A stretch of DNA of 64,000 nucleotides, taken from Komagataeibacter sp. FXV3. Its GTDB lineage: Bacteria; Pseudomonadota; Alphaproteobacteria; Acetobacterales; Acetobacteraceae. A model generated the notes under the pieces. The model had not been told where the DNA came from. It worked only from the letters and a program-made list of their open reading frames with translations, and did no database searches. Both the position numbers and the translations under genes were made by a program. Shown here piece by piece: positions 17,670-26,855 of this stretch. The DNA lies in contig NZ_VWPI01000124.1 of NCBI RefSeq assembly GCF_015155755.1, positions 1 to 64,000 of the forward strand. The letters are read 5' to 3'. How positions within the stretch are numbered: position 1 is the stretch's first letter; every line of letters starts with the position of its first letter.

Positions 17670-19442
17670 TCAGAACAGCAGGATCATACCGCCCGATGCA
17701 CTGTTGTCGCTTTCCTTGTAAGGGCCGTGGGCAGCCGAACTGGTATGGGCATATTCGGCCACAAGGTTCAGCCAGTCCGTCATTTTATAGTAGGCCGCAC
17801 CCACTTCGGATTCATTGCGGCGGACAAGGTCGGGATTGCTTTCACCCGGGGCAAGGTAGAGGTTACTGACACCATAGCTTCCGACCAGTTTGAACTTCTT
17901 GGTGAAGTTATACATCATCTGGACATAGTAGCCTTCCGACGAACGCTTGCGTCCATTGGCGGCCACGCCGTCAAAGAACAGGCCGGTCGTGCCCAGCCCG
18001 CTGCCACGGTAGTAGTAACCCACGAACTGTGCCGGGCCATAGGTCAGCTTCGTGCCAATTTCGCCCGCTTCCGCCGTGACGCCATGCTTCTGGCCGGGAA
18101 TAACGGAAACATCCGCAGTGCTTGTGCTGGTGTACGGAAATTTCGTAATGCCATCCGCCTCAAGCAATTGGGTCGTGACTGTTGTTGTCTTGCTTACCGT
18201 CAGATCCTGCTGGTGCTGGGTCAGGAAGCTGGCCCAGATGCGTGCGCTCAGGCCACCGATCTTGAAGTCGTATGTCACCTTTCCCTGGATCATGGGCGAA
18301 CTGTGCTGGGTGGACCCGGCAGAATAGGCGGTACCGTTGGGATCATCACCGGAGAAATCGAATTCATCCAGCGGCTGCAGGATACCGATCGTGCCCTGGA
18401 AGCCCTTGATAGTGGGCGACTGATACGAAATCTGCGGGATCCAGTCGGCATACACGTAACCAACGCCGATACGGCCCAGCGAGGTATTGCCCGGGGCCGA
18501 GTTGCTGCCGGTGGAACCGACACTCAGCAGGGTCGCGTCATCGAGGATGGCGTCACCGCCAAAGATGCCAAGATCACGACCGATCTTGAACGTGCCCCAT
18601 TTCTTGTTGCCCGCCGTCACGTAAACCTGACGAAAATCGATGCCGGCGGTGCCAAGGCCTACCGGGCTACCGCCGGTATTGGCGTTGAAGGCGCCGTTCT
18701 TGGCGTTGTCAATGCCGGGATACATGCCCATGACGGCGGCAAGGTCGATACCGTTCTGCGTGGTCGAGAGCTTGAGGATCAGGCCCGCAGGCAGCAGGCC
18801 GTTACGCAGCGCCGAGGAATCGAACCCGCTGGCCCCGGTCGAGACGCCACCGGCAACCGGCATGCCGCCCGCCGGGCTGTTATAGGTATAGAACCCGTTT
18901 ATGAAACCCGACAGGTTGATGTTGATCGGACCTGCCTTGAAGGTCAGGCCTTTGCCTGGCTCATATTTCGCCATGCGAACAAACGAGTCGCCACTACCAA
19001 GGCCCATGGAATGCTGGGTCGCCAGCCATGTCGATTCAGCCGATGCCGCGCTGGCCTGCGCGTTGGCCGCCGCCTGCTGCGCCTGCGCCAGCACATAGTC
19101 GGGGTCCATGCCACCACCGCCAATATCAATCTGGCCGGGGGGCTGGACCGGATGGCCCATGGCGGTACGCACCTGACTGTGGGTGGATGTGGGAACGGCC
19201 ATATGACGCTGTGCAGGCATATACTGCGTCGTGCGGCTGGCGGATGCCGCTTCGCGCACATGCTGCATGTGATGGGCCAGAAGCCCCTTGTACTCGCCCT
19301 GCGTCAGGCTGCCCTTTGCCTTCAGGATGTCGAGAAGTTCACTATAATCGTCAGCCCACGCATCTTCGGGGCAGGCAAGGGACGCGCTCCCGCTTGCCAT
19401 AACAACTACCGCGCCAATACGCGCCAATTTTCCTGCCGACAT
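17670..19442 (-). CDS. outer-membrane porin (second, OprO/DcaP-like)
   Basis: 590 residues. The N-terminus has a signal peptide (KLARIGAVVVMASGSASLA) and then DDYSELLDILKAKGSLTQGEYKGLLAH, a short helical motif seen at the mature end of many acetic acid bacterial porins. The rest is a beta-barrel pattern with repeated Gly/Tyr/Thr strands ending in MILLF, whose final Phe fits BAM recognition. GGGAG eight bases upstream supports the start. The substrate is not readable; phosphate-selective or general diffusion porins are the nearest types. A 420-base upstream region may carry its control signals. Confidence 0.85.
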   Translation of the reverse strand: MSAGKLARIGAVVVMASGSASLACPEDAWADDYSELLDILKAKGSLTQGEYKGLLAHHMQHVREAASASRTTQYMPAQRHMAVPTSTHSQVRTAMGHPVQPPGQIDIGGGGMDPDYVLAQAQQAAANAQASAASAESTWLATQHSMGLGSGDSFVRMAKYEPGKGLTFKAGPININLSGFINGFYTYNSPAGGMPVAGGVSTGASGFDSSALRNGLLPAGLILKLSTTQNGIDLAAVMGMYPGIDNAKNGAFNANTGGSPVGLGTAGIDFRQVYVTAGNKKWGTFKIGRDLGIFGGDAILDDATLLSVGSTGSNSAPGNTSLGRIGVGYVYADWIPQISYQSPTIKGFQGTIGILQPLDEFDFSGDDPNGTAYSAGSTQHSSPMIQGKVTYDFKIGGLSARIWASFLTQHQQDLTVSKTTTVTTQLLEADGITKFPYTSTSTADVSVIPGQKHGVTAEAGEIGTKLTYGPAQFVGYYYRGSGLGTTGLFFDGVAANGRKRSSEGYYVQMMYNFTKKFKLVGSYGVSNLYLAPGESNPDLVRRNESEVGAAYYKMTDWLNLVAEYAHTSSAAHGPYKESDNSASGGMILLF

Positions 19443-19914
19443 AGTATTAAACTCCCTGCCAGCATTCCTGTTGTATAAAACCCTGCGGGTCAATGGCCCC
19501 CTGCAGGCGCAACAGGTGCCGTCCAGCTACATGAAATGCCTGTAATAACACAGGGACTCTTCCCCCCATGAGGGATAAAAGCAGGACATGCATTCCCGTA
19601 TCCGAATGGATTCGTTGGCAAACCTTCCTTCTTTTTCATACAATGTTCAAAATATGGTCAGTAGGGAACACATGTGCGTTTCCCGACCGAAAGCGTACGA
19701 TATCACAGTACGGCAGGGACAGCCGGACGGATAAAAAATCGATACCGTAACATTTTTAAAGATGCATCAAACAATCGTGTGCTTATGTTTTTTCTGACCC
19801 GTGCCCAGTAAAAACCAACACAAGTACGTTATGCGCATTCAGGAATACAGAATATATCATCACAAAGCTGTGTTTGTATTCTACTGGTTAATTATTGACT
19901 GTATCCCTTATGCC
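19443..19914. other. long spacer upstream of the second porin
   Basis: About 470 bases without a convincing gene. It is AT-rich in the 19600-19900 part and holds several T- and A-runs, but I see no riboswitch core, tandem repeat or strong terminator. It probably holds the porin promoter, reading leftward, and a long leader. Confidence 0.4.
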
Positions 19915-20160
19915 CTATCCCGCATTCAGGGTCGTGCGGGCCTGCCGCCATGCGGCTTCCAGTGCATCGATCATCGTGTCGTGGGGTGTGGTCCATTCCG
20001 GCGCATCCTGTCCCGGCATGCCCAGGCGCGCACGCCACTGCCCGGTACCGGCGGGTGAAGGCTGGCGGTCAAGGTTGAGCGTCCAGTCTGCCGGAATGCG
20101 CGCCAGGACGCGGGCCAGCCGTTTTTCCGGTGTCAGCGGTGTTGCGTAATTATGTGACAT
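19915..20160 (-). CDS. small conserved-looking protein, unknown
   Basis: 81 residues, no membrane segment or signal peptide. The sequence has a basic N-terminal helix (PEKRLARVLARIPADW) and an acidic/aromatic centre. It ends with a helix DALEAAWRQARTTLNAG, a layout common in small cytoplasmic proteins of this family of bacteria. AAGGAG five to six bases before the ATG is strong support for translation. It is divergent from the DUF2721 gene, with about 90 bases between them. I cannot name it. Confidence 0.62.
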   Translation of the reverse strand: MSHNYATPLTPEKRLARVLARIPADWTLNLDRQPSPAGTGQWRARLGMPGQDAPEWTTPHDTMIDALEAAWRQARTTLNAG

Positions 20161-20252
20161 GGAATCTCCTTACGTTCGCGCAATATCGACTCTGTCCTTG
20201 ACGTGGGCGGGGATAAGCCCAAAAAACGCAGGCTTTGCCCGTAGCCAAGGAT

Positions 20253-20768
20253 ATGCCTTTCGTGTCTGCCTTCCCCGGCCTTGTTCCCGATGCATCCGTT
20301 GATGGTGTCGCCCACCTGATCCAGACCGCACTGACACCGGTTTTCATGCTGTCGGGTATCGGCACATTGCTGAACATGTTCAATACACGTCTGGCCCGTG
20401 TCAGTGACCATATCGAGACGGTTCGCGACAAGCTGGAAAGTGCTGATGACAAAAACAGCACGGATTCCGTGTTGCTGTTACGCCGGTTGACGCATCTGCA
20501 TTACCGCACCCTGCTGCTGGATGCGTCCATCCTGTTCGCGGGCGTGGGTGGGGCATCGGCCTGTGGTTCGGCCTTTGCGCTGTTCATGGGCAGCGTCCGT
20601 GATGCATCCATTGCGTGGTGGCTGGTGCTGATGTTCGGCAATGCGCTGGTCTGCACTGTCATCGCGCTGGCCATGTTCCTTGGTGACAGCCTTGTTGCGT
20701 GGCATGGCCTGCGGGTCACGACCTTCCTGCCGCACAAGCAGGACATGCTGAACAATATCGTTGACTGA
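20253..20768 (+). CDS. DUF2721 membrane protein
   Basis: 171 residues. An N-terminal segment IQTALTPVFMLSGIGTLLNMFNTRLARVSDH is diagnostic of DUF2721, followed by a charged helix (ETVRDKLESADDKNS) and two more hydrophobic helices (SILFAGVGGASACGSAFALFM and WWLVLMFGNALVCTVIALAMFL). That makes an inner-membrane protein with three helices. Function unknown. I use the ATG at 20253 after CCAAGGAT instead of the upstream TTG. It is convergent with the ThiY-like gene, eight bases between stops. Confidence 0.82.
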   Translation: MPFVSAFPGLVPDASVDGVAHLIQTALTPVFMLSGIGTLLNMFNTRLARVSDHIETVRDKLESADDKNSTDSVLLLRRLTHLHYRTLLLDASILFAGVGGASACGSAFALFMGSVRDASIAWWLVLMFGNALVCTVIALAMFLGDSLVAWHGLRVTTFLPHKQDMLNNIVD

Positions 20769-20776
20769 TATGGCGG

Positions 20777-21742
20777 TCAGGGTGCCGCAGTCTGGTTGAA
20801 CGGATCGATGGCGTATTGTCCCAGCGGGATGTCATGCGTCATCATGCCATGGGCATGCAGGAACGTGGCAAAAGCGGTATAGCGGGGTACGTTCAGCAAC
20901 GCTGGCTGCTTGCAGATGCGCGGCAGGGTGGCCTGCCACGCCGCCCGGTTCAGCGGCGTATCGAATTCCGGGTGGTCATGGATCGTCTGCGCCAGCATGG
21001 TGTCGGGATGGTTGATGAGGGTATTGGCCCCCTCCGCCAGCGCATCCATGAACTGGCGTATCCACGCATCATGCGCATGGTCGCGACCGGCCAGGAAGAT
21101 CAGTTCATCCGACATCGGCACGCCGTGTTCCTCGGGGAAAAACGCGGAAACTTTTATACCCTTCTGCTGCAGGTCGATCAGTTCATATGTGCGCACCGCC
21201 CCGATCACGCCATCCACGGCATGGCTTATGATCGCCTGTTCCAGCTGGAAATTGACATTGACCTGATGCACGTCCCCCATTGCCAGCCCTGCCGAATGCA
21301 GCATGGCGTCCAGTGCCGCGTCATCCACACCCGGCATGGACACGCCAATGGTCCTGCCCTTCAGGTCGGCGATGGTGTGAACCCCTTCCCCCATGATCAG
21401 GACATTCAGCGGGGTATCGATCAGAGTACCCACCCGTACCAGCGGAATATTCTGGTCCGCCAGCATGCCAAGCTGCGTCTGGTAGGATACGGCAAGGTCC
21501 GCCTGCCCCGCCGCAACCAGACGTGCGGGCGATCCGGGGTCGGCCGGGGCGACCAGCTTCACATCCAGTCCGTGGCGGGCGAACGCGCCGCTGTACTGGG
21601 CAGCCAGAAGGGCGGCGTGATCGGCGTTGAGGAACCAGTCCAGCACGACCGTGACCCGCTGGCTGGCGGCATGGGCAGGCGGGGCCATTACCATGCAGGC
21701 CAGAAAACCTGCTGCCCGGAGGGCGCACATGAGGGTTCGCAT
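20777..21742 (-). CDS. thiY: ThiY/NMT1-like periplasmic binding protein
   Basis: 321 residues with a signal peptide (MRTLMCALRAAGFLACMVMAPPAHA). The mature part starts VTVVLDWFLNADHAAL, the sequence pattern of binding proteins for thiamine pyrimidine precursors (ThiY type, NMT1/THI5-like fold), with the GQADLAVSYQTQL and DLKGRTIGVSMPG segments of the two lobes. A TPP riboswitch directly upstream supports a thiamine-salvage role, binding formyl-aminopyrimidine or a related compound. No permease or ATPase gene is adjacent, which is unusual. It lacks the CCCFC motif of true THI5 enzymes, so an enzyme role is unlikely. Confidence 0.82.
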   Translation of the reverse strand: MRTLMCALRAAGFLACMVMAPPAHAASQRVTVVLDWFLNADHAALLAAQYSGAFARHGLDVKLVAPADPGSPARLVAAGQADLAVSYQTQLGMLADQNIPLVRVGTLIDTPLNVLIMGEGVHTIADLKGRTIGVSMPGVDDAALDAMLHSAGLAMGDVHQVNVNFQLEQAIISHAVDGVIGAVRTYELIDLQQKGIKVSAFFPEEHGVPMSDELIFLAGRDHAHDAWIRQFMDALAEGANTLINHPDTMLAQTIHDHPEFDTPLNRAAWQATLPRICKQPALLNVPRYTAFATFLHAHGMMTHDIPLGQYAIDPFNQTAAP

Positions 21743-21756
21743 GGATGATAGGCTCC

Positions 21757-21792
21757 CTTTCCCTGACATCCGTGATCCACGGCAGGCAGGGA
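21757..21792 (-). promoter_or_regulatory. hairpin between TPP aptamer and thiY start
   Basis: On the minus strand TTCCCTG pairs with CAGGGAA around an inner CCGTG/CACGG stem. The AAAGGGAG ribosome site follows at once, so folding could expose or hide it. A second perfect stem TGTCCCG/CGGGACA (21804-21819) lies between this and the aptamer. Together they look like an expression platform acting on translation. Confidence 0.5.
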
Positions 21793-21819
21793 ACGGGTGC
21801 GTATGTCCCGGTCGGGACA

Positions 21820-21892
21820 GCCTCCCTTCGCTGGCATGACCCAGATCAGGTTCAACGGGTATGATCTCAGCCCACGGATCATGGGCACCCCG
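21820..21892 (-). promoter_or_regulatory. TPP riboswitch (THI box)
   Basis: On the minus strand the aptamer reads GGGGTGCCC, then GGCTGAGATCATACCCGTT, GAACCTGATCTGGGTCATGCC and AGCGAAGGGA, all conserved parts of the thiamine pyrophosphate riboswitch in the right order. It sits 80 bases upstream of the thiY-like ATG. TPP binding normally represses the downstream gene. Confidence 0.96.
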
Positions 21893-21964
21893 GTAAGGCA
21901 GGAAGAGTGTGGGCACGGCCTACATCCGTCAAGTCACGGATACAGGACCATGTCCGATGACGTA

Positions 21965-23179
21965 TCAGGCGTCGGGCTGCTGGCGTTCACGGCGTGCGCA
22001 TAGTGGCAGCAGCACAAGGAAATAACCGAAATAATACAGTGCCGCGATCCGGCCCGCGATCATCCAGCCGCCTTCGGCATGGTGGCGGCCCACCAGCCCC
22101 ATCAGCACGAACGAGATGACCAGTCCCACCATGCCGATCCTGCAGGCCGGGCGAAAACGCGCCGAACGGACGGGCGAACGGTCCAGCCATGGCACCGCAA
22201 ACAGGATCAGGATCGACCCCGCCGCCGCCAGCAGGCCGCCAAATTTGGACGGCACGGACTGCAGCAGGCCGTAAAAGGGCAGGAAATACCATTCTGGCTC
22301 GATATCGGCAGGCGTGTGCATGGGGTTGGCGGGGCGGTAGTTTTCCGGCTCGGACAAAAGATCGGGCCACAGGAACGCAAGGGCCACGAACACCAGCGCG
22401 AACAGCACAAGGCCCGTCAGGTCCTTGGTCGTGTAATAGGGATGAAAGGGCACGGTCTGGCGTTCGGGCACCGGCCTGCCATCGGGGTTGTTCGGCCCGC
22501 TGACATGCAGCGCCGCCACATGGAAGGCCACGACGGCCACAATGGCGAACGCCATGAGGAAGTGCAGCACGAAAAAGCGGTGGATGAAGATATCCCCCAA
22601 CTGATCGCTGCCTTCCATGATGTGTTCAAGTGTTGCGCCAATGACCGGCACGGCGCCCACCGCCTTGCCGGCGACATCGGCCCCCCAGTACGACATCTGT
22701 CCCCATGGCAGTACATAGCCCGCGAATGCCGTGACCATGACCATCAGCAGCAGCCCCAGACCGGTCAGCCACAGAATTTCGCGCGGCTGCTTGTATGACC
22801 CGTAATACAGCCCCCGGAACAGGTGAATGTACAGGGCCGCCATGAACAGGCTGGCGCCGGTCATGTGCATCGCGCGCAGCATCCAGCCACCCGGCAGCTG
22901 GCGTTCGATCATCTCCACCGACATGAAGGCCCCGGCGGAGGTGGGGGTATAGTTCATGGCCAGGAAAATGCCCGTGGCCAGCATCAGCACCAGCACCGCC
23001 GTCAGGATCGCCCCGAAATTCCACAGCGCATTCAAGTTCCGGGGCATGCGGAAGTCGATATATTCCTGCCGGAAGCCGCTTACGATCGGAAGCCTGCGGT
23101 CGATCCAGGACAGGATGCCGCCAGAGCGTTCGGATGGCGCATGTGGGGGAATGTTTTCGGGGAGGCTGGACCCGCTCAT
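21965..23179 (-). CDS. petB: cytochrome b of the bc1 complex
   Basis: 404 residues, normal length for cytochrome b. It carries the two b hemes and the quinol sites of ubiquinol-cytochrome c reductase in the inner membrane. Heme ligands are His105/His119 and His206/His220, each pair 14 apart. The Qo motif PEWY is at residues 295-298 and GYVLPWGQMSYWGA is in place, so the protein looks intact. Rieske (petA) and cytochrome c1 (petC) genes normally flank it; neither is here. Upstream is a spacer and tRNA-Arg, downstream the TPP riboswitch. Either the other subunits are elsewhere or this b subunit works in another context. Confidence 0.93.
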   Translation of the reverse strand: MSGSSLPENIPPHAPSERSGGILSWIDRRLPIVSGFRQEYIDFRMPRNLNALWNFGAILTAVLVLMLATGIFLAMNYTPTSAGAFMSVEMIERQLPGGWMLRAMHMTGASLFMAALYIHLFRGLYYGSYKQPREILWLTGLGLLLMVMVTAFAGYVLPWGQMSYWGADVAGKAVGAVPVIGATLEHIMEGSDQLGDIFIHRFFVLHFLMAFAIVAVVAFHVAALHVSGPNNPDGRPVPERQTVPFHPYYTTKDLTGLVLFALVFVALAFLWPDLLSEPENYRPANPMHTPADIEPEWYFLPFYGLLQSVPSKFGGLLAAAGSILILFAVPWLDRSPVRSARFRPACRIGMVGLVISFVLMGLVGRHHAEGGWMIAGRIAALYYFGYFLVLLPLCARRERQQPDA

Positions 23180-23387
23180 TCTTGTTTCCTGAATTCAGAC
23201 GAAAGAAAAATCAGGTAACGGTGTAGCAGCCACACGGACGGCAGGCACCTCATCTTTTTGAATCAGGAACGATTTCATACCATGGCGTCGCCATGCAGCG
23301 ACACGTTCCGCCATGTCGCCGGAAACGCCCGCGGGCACAGACCAGAAAGGGCTGCGCCACAACAGTAATCCTGATTTTAAGGAAAAG

Positions 23388-23464
23388 TGGCGCACCCGAA
23401 AGGACTCGAACCTCTAACCCCCAGATTCGTAGTCTGGTGCTCTATCCAGTTGAGCTACGGGTGC
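23388..23464 (-). tRNA. tRNA-Arg (ACG)
   Basis: On the minus strand a full cloverleaf is visible: acceptor GCACCCG/CGGGTGC, anticodon stem CCAGA/TCTGG with loop CTACGAA giving anticodon ACG, T-arm GGTTCGAGTCC, and an encoded CCA end. It decodes CGN arginine codons after A34 deamination. Confidence 0.96.
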
Positions 23465-23534
23465 GCTGTGAGGCGGCTTTTAACTGACCCTGCCGGACCC
23501 CGCAACCCCTTAATTTTCAATTATCGAAAATTTT

Positions 23535-26500
23535 TCATCCCTTCGTGCGCGACAGCAGCCGGCCCACGGTCCGCCGGGTCCAGATGCGGATACGTTCCAT
23601 GTAAAGGTAGATGACCGGCGTGGTGTAAAGCGTGAGCAGCTGGCTCATCATAAGGCCCCCCACCACCGTAATGCCCAGCGGGCGGCGCATTTCCATGCCG
23701 TAGCCACCGTTGGTGATCAGCGGCACGGCCCCAAGGGCCGCTGCCAGCGTGGTCATGAGGATGGGACGGAAGCGCTGGATGCACGCATCGCGAATGGCAT
23801 GGCGGGCATCCAGTCCCCGGTCGCGTTCGGCATGCAGCGCGAAATCCACGATCAGGATGGCGTTTTTCTTCACGATTCCCACCAGCAGGATCATCCCGAT
23901 CATGGTGATCAGCGAAAACTCCTGCCCCAGCGCCCACAGCGCCAGCACCGCCCCCACCCCGGCCGAAGGCAGGGTGGACATGATGGTCAGCGGGTGGATG
24001 TAGCTTTCATACAGGATGCCCAGCGTCACATAGATCGTGACAAGGGCCGCGATGAAGATCAGCACTTCGTTGATGATGGCGGACTGGAACTGTGCTGCCT
24101 GCCCGGTAAAGCCGCCATGGATGGTCTGTGGCATATGCAGCCGGACCATGGTGTCGGCAATGGTGGCCGCCGCGTCACTCAGCGCCATGCCGGGGGCAAG
24201 GTTGAAGGAAATGGCCGCCGATACGAACCCGCCCTTGTGCGACACGGTAATGGCGGTGGGGCGTGGTTCAAGCCGCGCCACGTTTGAAAGGGGCAGCATG
24301 GTTTCGGTGCTGGATGACACGGCGGACCCGTTTGACGCACCCGTGCCGCCCGCCAGCCTGTTGGCGATTTCGTTGCGGAAGGACTGCTGGCTCAACTGCG
24401 TGCTGGTACTGGCCTGCGTGGTGGTGGCCATGCGGGCGCGGACCGTATTGGACACCGTTCCGCCACCGGGGCTGCCACCGGCGGTGGAAATGCGGAATGA
24501 CTGCAGGATGTCGGGCGATGTGCGGTACTGGTCCGCCACTTCCATCACCACATGGTAGGTGGCAAGCGATGTGGAGATGTTGGAGGCAATGCGCTGGCCA
24601 AACGCGTCATACAGCGTGTTGCTGACCAGTTGTGGCGTAATCAGGTACCGCGCCGCAAGGTCGCGGATGATGTCGGCATGGATGGCAGCGCCATTGTTCA
24701 TCACGTCCGTCGTGACATCGCGCAGGGCGGGGGCCGTGCGCAGCGCCGCCGTCAGGGTAGGCACCCATGTATAAAGGGCATCCGCGTCATCACTGGTCAG
24801 AAGATAGCGATAGGCGCCTTCCTTCTGCCGTCCGCCACCGCCACTTATGTCGCCAGCCGAAAACAGGGACACATCAAGCCCCGGAATGTTGGCCAGGCGT
24901 TTATGGATGCGTTCGATCATCTCATCGGGGCCATCATCGCGCTTCGTGCGGTCCACCATCTGGGCAAAGGCCTGCCCTTCGATATTGGTGTCACCGGAAA
25001 AGGCGATGACTTCCTGCGCATCCCTGTCGACGGTCATCGCGTCGCTTATGGCGCGGATCTTTTGTGTCATGGCGGGAAAGGACGTGGTCTGGTCGGCGCG
25101 GAAGAAGCTCATGACCATGGCCACGTCTTCCTTGGGCAGGATCCCCTTGGGCATGAGTACGATCACCCCGATCATGATCGCAAGGCTCAGCGGCAGGGAC
25201 ACGGCGGTCAGCACGTGGTGGCGCAGCGCCACATCCAGCGTGCGTTCGTAAAACCGCAGCAGGTGCTGGTACCCCGCTTCCAGCCAGTCACCCACGGCCC
25301 GCGGCCAGCGCCGCCACCACGGCGCGCCAGGGGGCAGGGGCGTGTCATGGCTGACTTCCAGCAGCAGGCTGCACATCATCGGCGTCAGGCTGAGGGCAAG
25401 CACCAGCGAGACGGTGACAGTAATGGCCAGCGTCATGGAAAATTCGAAAAAGACCTTGCCCGGCGTTCCCCCCAGCAGCAGCAGCGGCAGGAACACCGCC
25501 ACCAGCGATATGGTGATCGACATGACGGTAAACCCGATTTCACGCGATCCCTTAAGCGACGCCTCCATCCGTCCCATGCCCGCTTCCATGTGGCGGGCGA
25601 TGTTTTCCAGCACCACGATGGCATCATCCACCACGAATCCGGTCGCAATGGTCAGCGCCATGAGGGACAGGATATCGAGCGAGAAATGGAACAGCGACAT
25701 GATCGCCAGCGTGCCTGCCAGCGAAATGGGCACCGTAATGGCCGGGATCAGCGTGGACCGTGGCGTGCGCAGGAACACCAGCACGACAGCCACCACCAGC
25801 AGCACCGATGCCAGCAGCGTCCACTTCGTATCGGCCAGTGACGCGCGGATGGTGATGGAACGGTCCATGGCCGGGGTCAGCGTCACCCCGGCCGGCAGGG
25901 CGGCACGCAATGCGGGAAGACGGGCCTTGATTTCATCGGTTACGCGAATGACGTTGGCGCCCGCCCGCGGGAGGATAATGGCCATGGCGGCCCTGCGCCC
26001 GTTCAGGAAGCCGACCTTGCGTTCGTTTTCCACCCCGTTATGCACGTAGGCCACGTCCTGCAGCCGCACGGGGCGGCTGTCACGGTAGCCGATGACAAGG
26101 TCACGGTACTGCGCCGCACTGCGGGCCTGGTCATTGGTGGCCAGGGTGTAGCGCGTGGTGTCGTTCTCGATCACGCCCTTGGGGGTATTGGCGTTGGCCG
26201 ACGCCAGGGCGGAACGGATGTCCTCGAACCCCAGCCCGTATTTGAACAGCGGCCACGGATTGATTTCCACCCTGACCGCGGGCGCGGAACTGCCCATGAG
26301 TTCGACCCAGCCCACACCCTGCACCTGTGACAGCAGGGGCTGCAGGCGTGTCTTGGCGATATCATACAGTTCCGACATCGGCTGCGTGTCCGATGTCAGG
26401 GCAAGGATCATGATCGGGTTTTCGGAAGGGTTGGCCTTCCAGTATTCCGGCTGTGATTCCAGCGTTGCGGGCATGTCGGCGCGGGCCGCACGCAGGGCGG

Positions 26501-26828
26501 CTTCCACGTCATTGGCGGCGGAATCTATATTGGTCGAATCATCGAATGTCAGCAGGATGAAGGCGCTGTCCTGGCTGGAATCGGATTCGATCTCGCTGAT
26601 ACCCGCGATCTGCCCCAGCCTGCGTTCCAGCGGGGTGGTGACGGAACTGGCCATCTGCTGCGGTGATGCCCCCGGCTGGCTGGCCACGACGTAAATGACG
26701 GGTACCGCGATATCCGGCAGGTCGCCCACCGGAAGGATCCGGTAGGCAAAAAGTCCGGAAAGGACGATGGCCGCCGCCAGCAGGGTGGTCGCAACCGGGC
26801 GCAGGATGAAAATACGGCACAGGTTCAC
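23535..26828 (-). CDS. RND multidrug efflux transporter (AcrB/MdtB-like)
   Basis: 1097 residues with the twelve-helix, two-large-loop RND architecture. The N-terminus NLCRIFILRPVATTLL is typical of HAE-1 pumps; TGFVVDDAIVVLEN near residue 400 carries the paired proton-relay Asp residues. GGTPGKVFFEFSMTLAITVTVSLVLALSLTP and the C-terminal NAILIVDFALHAERDRG follow. Inner-membrane drug/proton antiporter by family. The start is GTG (GTGAACCTG), weakly supported by GGGGA upstream. No membrane-fusion protein or outer-membrane channel gene is adjacent, so it must use partners encoded elsewhere or act without its own pair. Substrates are unknown. Confidence 0.9.
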   Translation of the reverse strand: MNLCRIFILRPVATTLLAAAIVLSGLFAYRILPVGDLPDIAVPVIYVVASQPGASPQQMASSVTTPLERRLGQIAGISEIESDSSQDSAFILLTFDDSTNIDSAANDVEAALRAARADMPATLESQPEYWKANPSENPIMILALTSDTQPMSELYDIAKTRLQPLLSQVQGVGWVELMGSSAPAVRVEINPWPLFKYGLGFEDIRSALASANANTPKGVIENDTTRYTLATNDQARSAAQYRDLVIGYRDSRPVRLQDVAYVHNGVENERKVGFLNGRRAAMAIILPRAGANVIRVTDEIKARLPALRAALPAGVTLTPAMDRSITIRASLADTKWTLLASVLLVVAVVLVFLRTPRSTLIPAITVPISLAGTLAIMSLFHFSLDILSLMALTIATGFVVDDAIVVLENIARHMEAGMGRMEASLKGSREIGFTVMSITISLVAVFLPLLLLGGTPGKVFFEFSMTLAITVTVSLVLALSLTPMMCSLLLEVSHDTPLPPGAPWWRRWPRAVGDWLEAGYQHLLRFYERTLDVALRHHVLTAVSLPLSLAIMIGVIVLMPKGILPKEDVAMVMSFFRADQTTSFPAMTQKIRAISDAMTVDRDAQEVIAFSGDTNIEGQAFAQMVDRTKRDDGPDEMIERIHKRLANIPGLDVSLFSAGDISGGGGRQKEGAYRYLLTSDDADALYTWVPTLTAALRTAPALRDVTTDVMNNGAAIHADIIRDLAARYLITPQLVSNTLYDAFGQRIASNISTSLATYHVVMEVADQYRTSPDILQSFRISTAGGSPGGGTVSNTVRARMATTTQASTSTQLSQQSFRNEIANRLAGGTGASNGSAVSSSTETMLPLSNVARLEPRPTAITVSHKGGFVSAAISFNLAPGMALSDAAATIADTMVRLHMPQTIHGGFTGQAAQFQSAIINEVLIFIAALVTIYVTLGILYESYIHPLTIMSTLPSAGVGAVLALWALGQEFSLITMIGMILLVGIVKKNAILIVDFALHAERDRGLDARHAIRDACIQRFRPILMTTLAAALGAVPLITNGGYGMEMRRPLGITVVGGLMMSQLLTLYTTPVIYLYMERIRIWTRRTVGRLLSRTKG

Positions 26829-26855
26829 TGCCTGTTCCCCGGTTCTGGATGCATG

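Noticed and set aside
17589-19478. 629-codon rightward frame opposite the second porin
   Set aside because: It is antisense to a gene with signal peptide, beta-barrel pattern and ribosome site. Long antisense frames are expected in high-GC DNA and its product has no domain pattern.
23195-23395. 66-residue leftward frame between tRNA-Arg and cytochrome b, considered as Rieske remnant
   Set aside because: No Cys-His cluster motifs of a Rieske protein and it runs into the tRNA.
24552-25841. 429-codon rightward frame opposite the RND pump
   Set aside because: Shadow of the RND coding strand; rich in His/Arg/Gln with no fold signature.
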